A stretch of 9,065 bases of DNA from an uncultured Peptococcaceae bacterium (GTDB lineage: Bacteria; Bacillota; Dehalobacteriia; UBA7702). A model generated the notes under the pieces. That model ran no database searches. It was not told the DNA's origin and saw only the letters and a list, made by a program, of their open reading frames with translations. Below, piece by piece: positions 6,873 through 9,065 of the stretch (within the stretch, counting starts at the first letter, position 1; each line of letters begins with the position of its first letter). Made by a program: the position numbers and the translations under genes. Location: assembly GCA_937919295.1 (NCBI GenBank), contig CALFRX010000339.1:1-9065 (forward strand), in the 5' to 3' direction.

Positions 6873-6915
6873 TACTGAGGGGTCTGCGCGGCAATGCCGC
6901 ACAGACCCCTCAGTA
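6873..6915. terminator. Bidirectional terminator hairpin between DUF3021 gene and acyl-CoA synthetase gene
   Basis: The sequence from TACTGAGGGGTCTG (6873-6886) pairs with CAGACCCCTCAGTA (6902-6915), 14 bp without error. After one C-A mismatch, GCGGC pairs with GCCGC around an AAT loop. On the plus strand it is followed by CATTTTCAC and on the minus strand by an AT-rich TAATAATATTAC, so uridine tracts are weak on both sides. It sits in the 72-base gap between two convergent genes, where a shared terminator is expected. Confidence 0.75.
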
Positions 6916-6936
6916 CATTTTCACTCAAAATTCTTC

Positions 6937-9065
6937 TTATTTGGCAAGACCCAGGTTCTTGGCGGCGTCTTCCCTCATTTTGTATTTCAGAATCTTACCG
7001 GCGGCGTTCATCGGGAAGCCATCGACAAAAGCGATATAGCGGGGAACTTTATGCCGAGCCATGCTCGCCCTGATGAAATCCTGCATCTCTTCCTCGCTCA
7101 CCTTTTCCCCTTCCTGCAATATAATGCAGGCCATGATCTCTTCGCCGTATTTCTCATCGGGTACGCCGATGACCTGCACATCCTTGACTTTGGGATGGGT
7201 GTAGATAAACTCTTCGATTTCTTTGGGATAGATATTTTCGCCGCCGCGGATGATCATATCTTTTAGGCGTCCGGTGATTTGATAAGTGCCGTCAGCGGCT
7301 TTGCAGGCCAAATCGCCGGAGTGCAGCCAGCCTTCACTGTCCACGGTTTCCCTGGTGGCTTCCGGCATTTTATAATAGCCCTTCATCGTGTTATAGCCTC
7401 TGGAGCAGAATTCGCCGTTGACGCCGTTCTCCACTTCCTCCCCGGTTTCGGGATCAATCACTTTACATTCCACATGGGGGAGAGCGTAACCCACCGTCTC
7501 GCAGCGGAGATCAAGGGGATCCTCCCAGTCAGACATCGTAGAACCGGGAGAAGATTCGGTCTGCCCGTAGACGCTGACAACACCCACCATATGCATTTCG
7601 TCCTCTTGGGCGGCGCGGCGCATCAATTCCGCCGGACAACCGCTGCCGGCCATGATGCCGGTACGCATATGGGAAAAATCGGTTTTCCGGTAATCGGGAT
7701 GGTGGAACATGGCGATAAACATCGTCGGCACCCCGTTAAAGGCCGTGATCTTTTCCAGATTGATACAGGTTAGCGAGGCCTTGGCGGAAAAATAGGGCAT
7801 CGGACAAAGGGTGGCCCCATGGGTCATGCAGGCCGTCATAGAAAGCACCATACCAAAGCAATGGAACATCGGCACCTGGATCATCATGCGGTCGGCAGTG
7901 GAAAGCCCCATCCGGTCACCGATACATTTGCCGTTGTTGACCACGTTATAATGGGTCAGCATAACACCCTTGGGGAAACCGGTGGTGCCGGAAGTATACT
8001 GCATATTGCAGACATCGCCGCTGCGGACTGCCGAGGCAAGGCGGTACACTTCCTCCATGGGCACCATGTCGCTTCTCTCCATCACTTCCTCAAAGGTGAG
8101 GGAACCCGGCTGCTGAAAGCCGACGGAAATCACGTTGCGCAGGAAGGGCAGTCTTTTACTGTGCAGCGGTTCCCCAGCTTTCGTCTCTTTCAATTCGGGA
8201 CAGATTTCATTGATGATTTCGGCATAATGAGAATCAAGGGCGGATTCGATCATCACCAGGGTGTGGGTATCCGACTGACGCAACAGGTATTCGGCCTCGT
8301 GGATTTTATAGGCCGTATTGACGGTCACTAAAATCGCCCCGATCTTGGTCACAGCCCAAAAGGTGATATACCAAGCCGGTACGTTCGTGGCCCAAATCGC
8401 CACCTTACTCCCGGCGGTAATGCCCATGGATAACAGCGCCCGGGCAAAGCGGTCGACGTCGTCTCTGAATGTGGTATAAGTGCGGGTATAATCTAAGGTT
8501 GTATATTTAAAGGCGTACTGATCCGGGAATTCTTCCACCATGCGGTCGAGAACCTGGGAAAAGGTTTCGTCGATCAGTATATCCTTTTTCCATACGTATT
8601 TGCCGGTATGGTCGTGATTGTCGTATAGCTCTTTTTTCTGCCGCTTCGGATTACCAAAACGGTTCATATAATTGATAAAGTGAGCGAAAATCACTTCGCG
8701 GTCATCAATTTCTTCCATCCAGGCCTGCTTCCACTCAACGGAAATAAAGCCACCGTAATTAATGGAAGACAGAGCGTCCATGATTTCCCGTACCGGCAGA
8801 GTGCCTTCACCGATGAGGTTGAAGGTGCCGTCGGCATCGGAATCACGAAAATGCACGTGTTCCACGTAAGCGCCAAGATTCTTGATGGTTTCCGCGGGGC
8901 TTTCCCCTTTTTCCCGGCAGGGATGGTGAACACTCCAGAGTACCGCTAATTCATCGCAGGCAAAGTGATTCATCAAATTCCGAAGTTTTACGGTATCGGC
9001 ATAAATATCGCAGGTTTTCACCAAAATTTTGACTTTGAGCTCTGCCGCTTTGGGCAGTAGCTGTT
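6937..9065 (-). CDS. Fused TIM-barrel (xylose isomerase-like) / acyl-CoA synthetase, 5' end beyond window
   Basis: The frame stays open to the right edge, so the start lies outside; about 708 residues are visible. The first ~135 are the C-terminal half of a sugar-phosphate isomerase/epimerase-type TIM barrel (WSVHHP, VEHVHFRDSD and ISVEW segments). A linker leads to a complete AMP-forming acyl-CoA synthetase, which activates carboxylic acids to acyl-CoA through an acyl-AMP. Its motifs are YTSGTTGFPKGVMLTH (about 7956-8003), VYGQTESSPGST (about 7541-7575), GWLHSGDLA, GRLKDMIIRGGENIYPKE and the C-terminal AAGKILKYK, with the catalytic Lys codon at 6994-6996. It most resembles medium- or long-chain fatty acyl-CoA synthetases. 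In the barrel, two expected metal ligands look replaced (Lys codon 9016-9018, Ser codon 8932-8934). The synthetase call is firm; the substrate and the role of the barrel are unknown. Confidence 0.93.
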   Translation of the reverse strand, partial: QLLPKAAELKVKILVKTCDIYADTVKLRNLMNHFACDELAVLWSVHHPCREKGESPAETIKNLGAYVEHVHFRDSDADGTFNLIGEGTLPVREIMDALSSINYGGFISVEWKQAWMEEIDDREVIFAHFINYMNRFGNPKRQKKELYDNHDHTGKYVWKKDILIDETFSQVLDRMVEEFPDQYAFKYTTLDYTRTYTTFRDDVDRFARALLSMGITAGSKVAIWATNVPAWYITFWAVTKIGAILVTVNTAYKIHEAEYLLRQSDTHTLVMIESALDSHYAEIINEICPELKETKAGEPLHSKRLPFLRNVISVGFQQPGSLTFEEVMERSDMVPMEEVYRLASAVRSGDVCNMQYTSGTTGFPKGVMLTHYNVVNNGKCIGDRMGLSTADRMMIQVPMFHCFGMVLSMTACMTHGATLCPMPYFSAKASLTCINLEKITAFNGVPTMFIAMFHHPDYRKTDFSHMRTGIMAGSGCPAELMRRAAQEDEMHMVGVVSVYGQTESSPGSTMSDWEDPLDLRCETVGYALPHVECKVIDPETGEEVENGVNGEFCSRGYNTMKGYYKMPEATRETVDSEGWLHSGDLACKAADGTYQITGRLKDMIIRGGENIYPKEIEEFIYTHPKVKDVQVIGVPDEKYGEEIMACIILQEGEKVSEEEMQDFIRASMARHKVPRYIAFVDGFPMNAAGKILKYKMREDAAKNLGLAK

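Noticed and set aside
7279..8331. Plus-strand open frames of 164 and 170 residues opposite the acyl-CoA synthetase.
   Set aside because: Both are rich in His and Gly, as expected when a GC-biased coding strand is read in reverse, and the synthetase motifs on the minus strand are unmistakable.
1..9065. CRISPR arrays, tRNA genes, insertion sequences, phage or toxin-antitoxin genes.
   Set aside because: I read both strands and saw no regularly spaced repeats, no tRNA-like sequence and no matching protein motifs.

Overview
The window looks like part of a bacterial chromosome from the phylum Bacillota. The best pointers are an EF-Tu of the clostridial type, which carries a small four-cysteine insert that I associate with Peptococcaceae and related Clostridia, strong Shine-Dalgarno sites (GGAGG), sigma-A-type promoters, an oligoendopeptidase F, a YitT-family membrane protein and a LytTR/DUF3021 pair. 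The genus cannot be fixed from the sequence. The window holds eight protein genes and no rRNA, tRNA, CRISPR array, transposase or phage gene that I can see.

Layout. On the left, two minus-strand genes follow one another: pepF (oligoendopeptidase F, 1319-3121) and then tuf (EF-Tu, 3-1205), which has its own near-consensus promoter in the 113-base gap. A plus-strand gene for a small cysteine-rich YkgJ-type protein (3227-3838) diverges from pepF and may be translated from a leaderless mRNA. It runs tail-to-tail into a minus-strand gene for a phospholipase-C-like hypothetical protein (3789-4547), and their 3' ends overlap by 50 bases. That gene in turn diverges from a plus-strand YitT-family membrane protein (4649-5689) with an unusual acidic C-terminal tail.

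Next, a non-coding stretch (5690-5957) carries a perfect 13-bp hairpin, an inverted repeat and a probable promoter. It leads into a two-gene operon for a LytTR DNA-binding regulator (5958-6398) and a four-helix DUF3021 membrane protein (6409-6864). This pair is visibly AT-richer than its neighbours and closes with a second hairpin related to the first, so it looks like a self-contained regulatory cassette, possibly acquired.

On the right, a minus-strand gene running off the window (6937-9065) encodes a fusion. The C-terminal half of a xylose-isomerase-like TIM barrel is joined to a complete acyl-CoA synthetase (AMP-binding) enzyme. The barrel seems to have lost two of its four usual metal ligands.

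The genes do not form one pathway: translation elongation, peptide turnover, a membrane protein, a membrane-linked regulator and acyl activation sit in small, separate transcription units. The most interesting items are the barrel-synthetase fusion with its altered metal site, the LytTR/DUF3021 cassette framed by related hairpins, and the possible leaderless start of the YkgJ-type gene.
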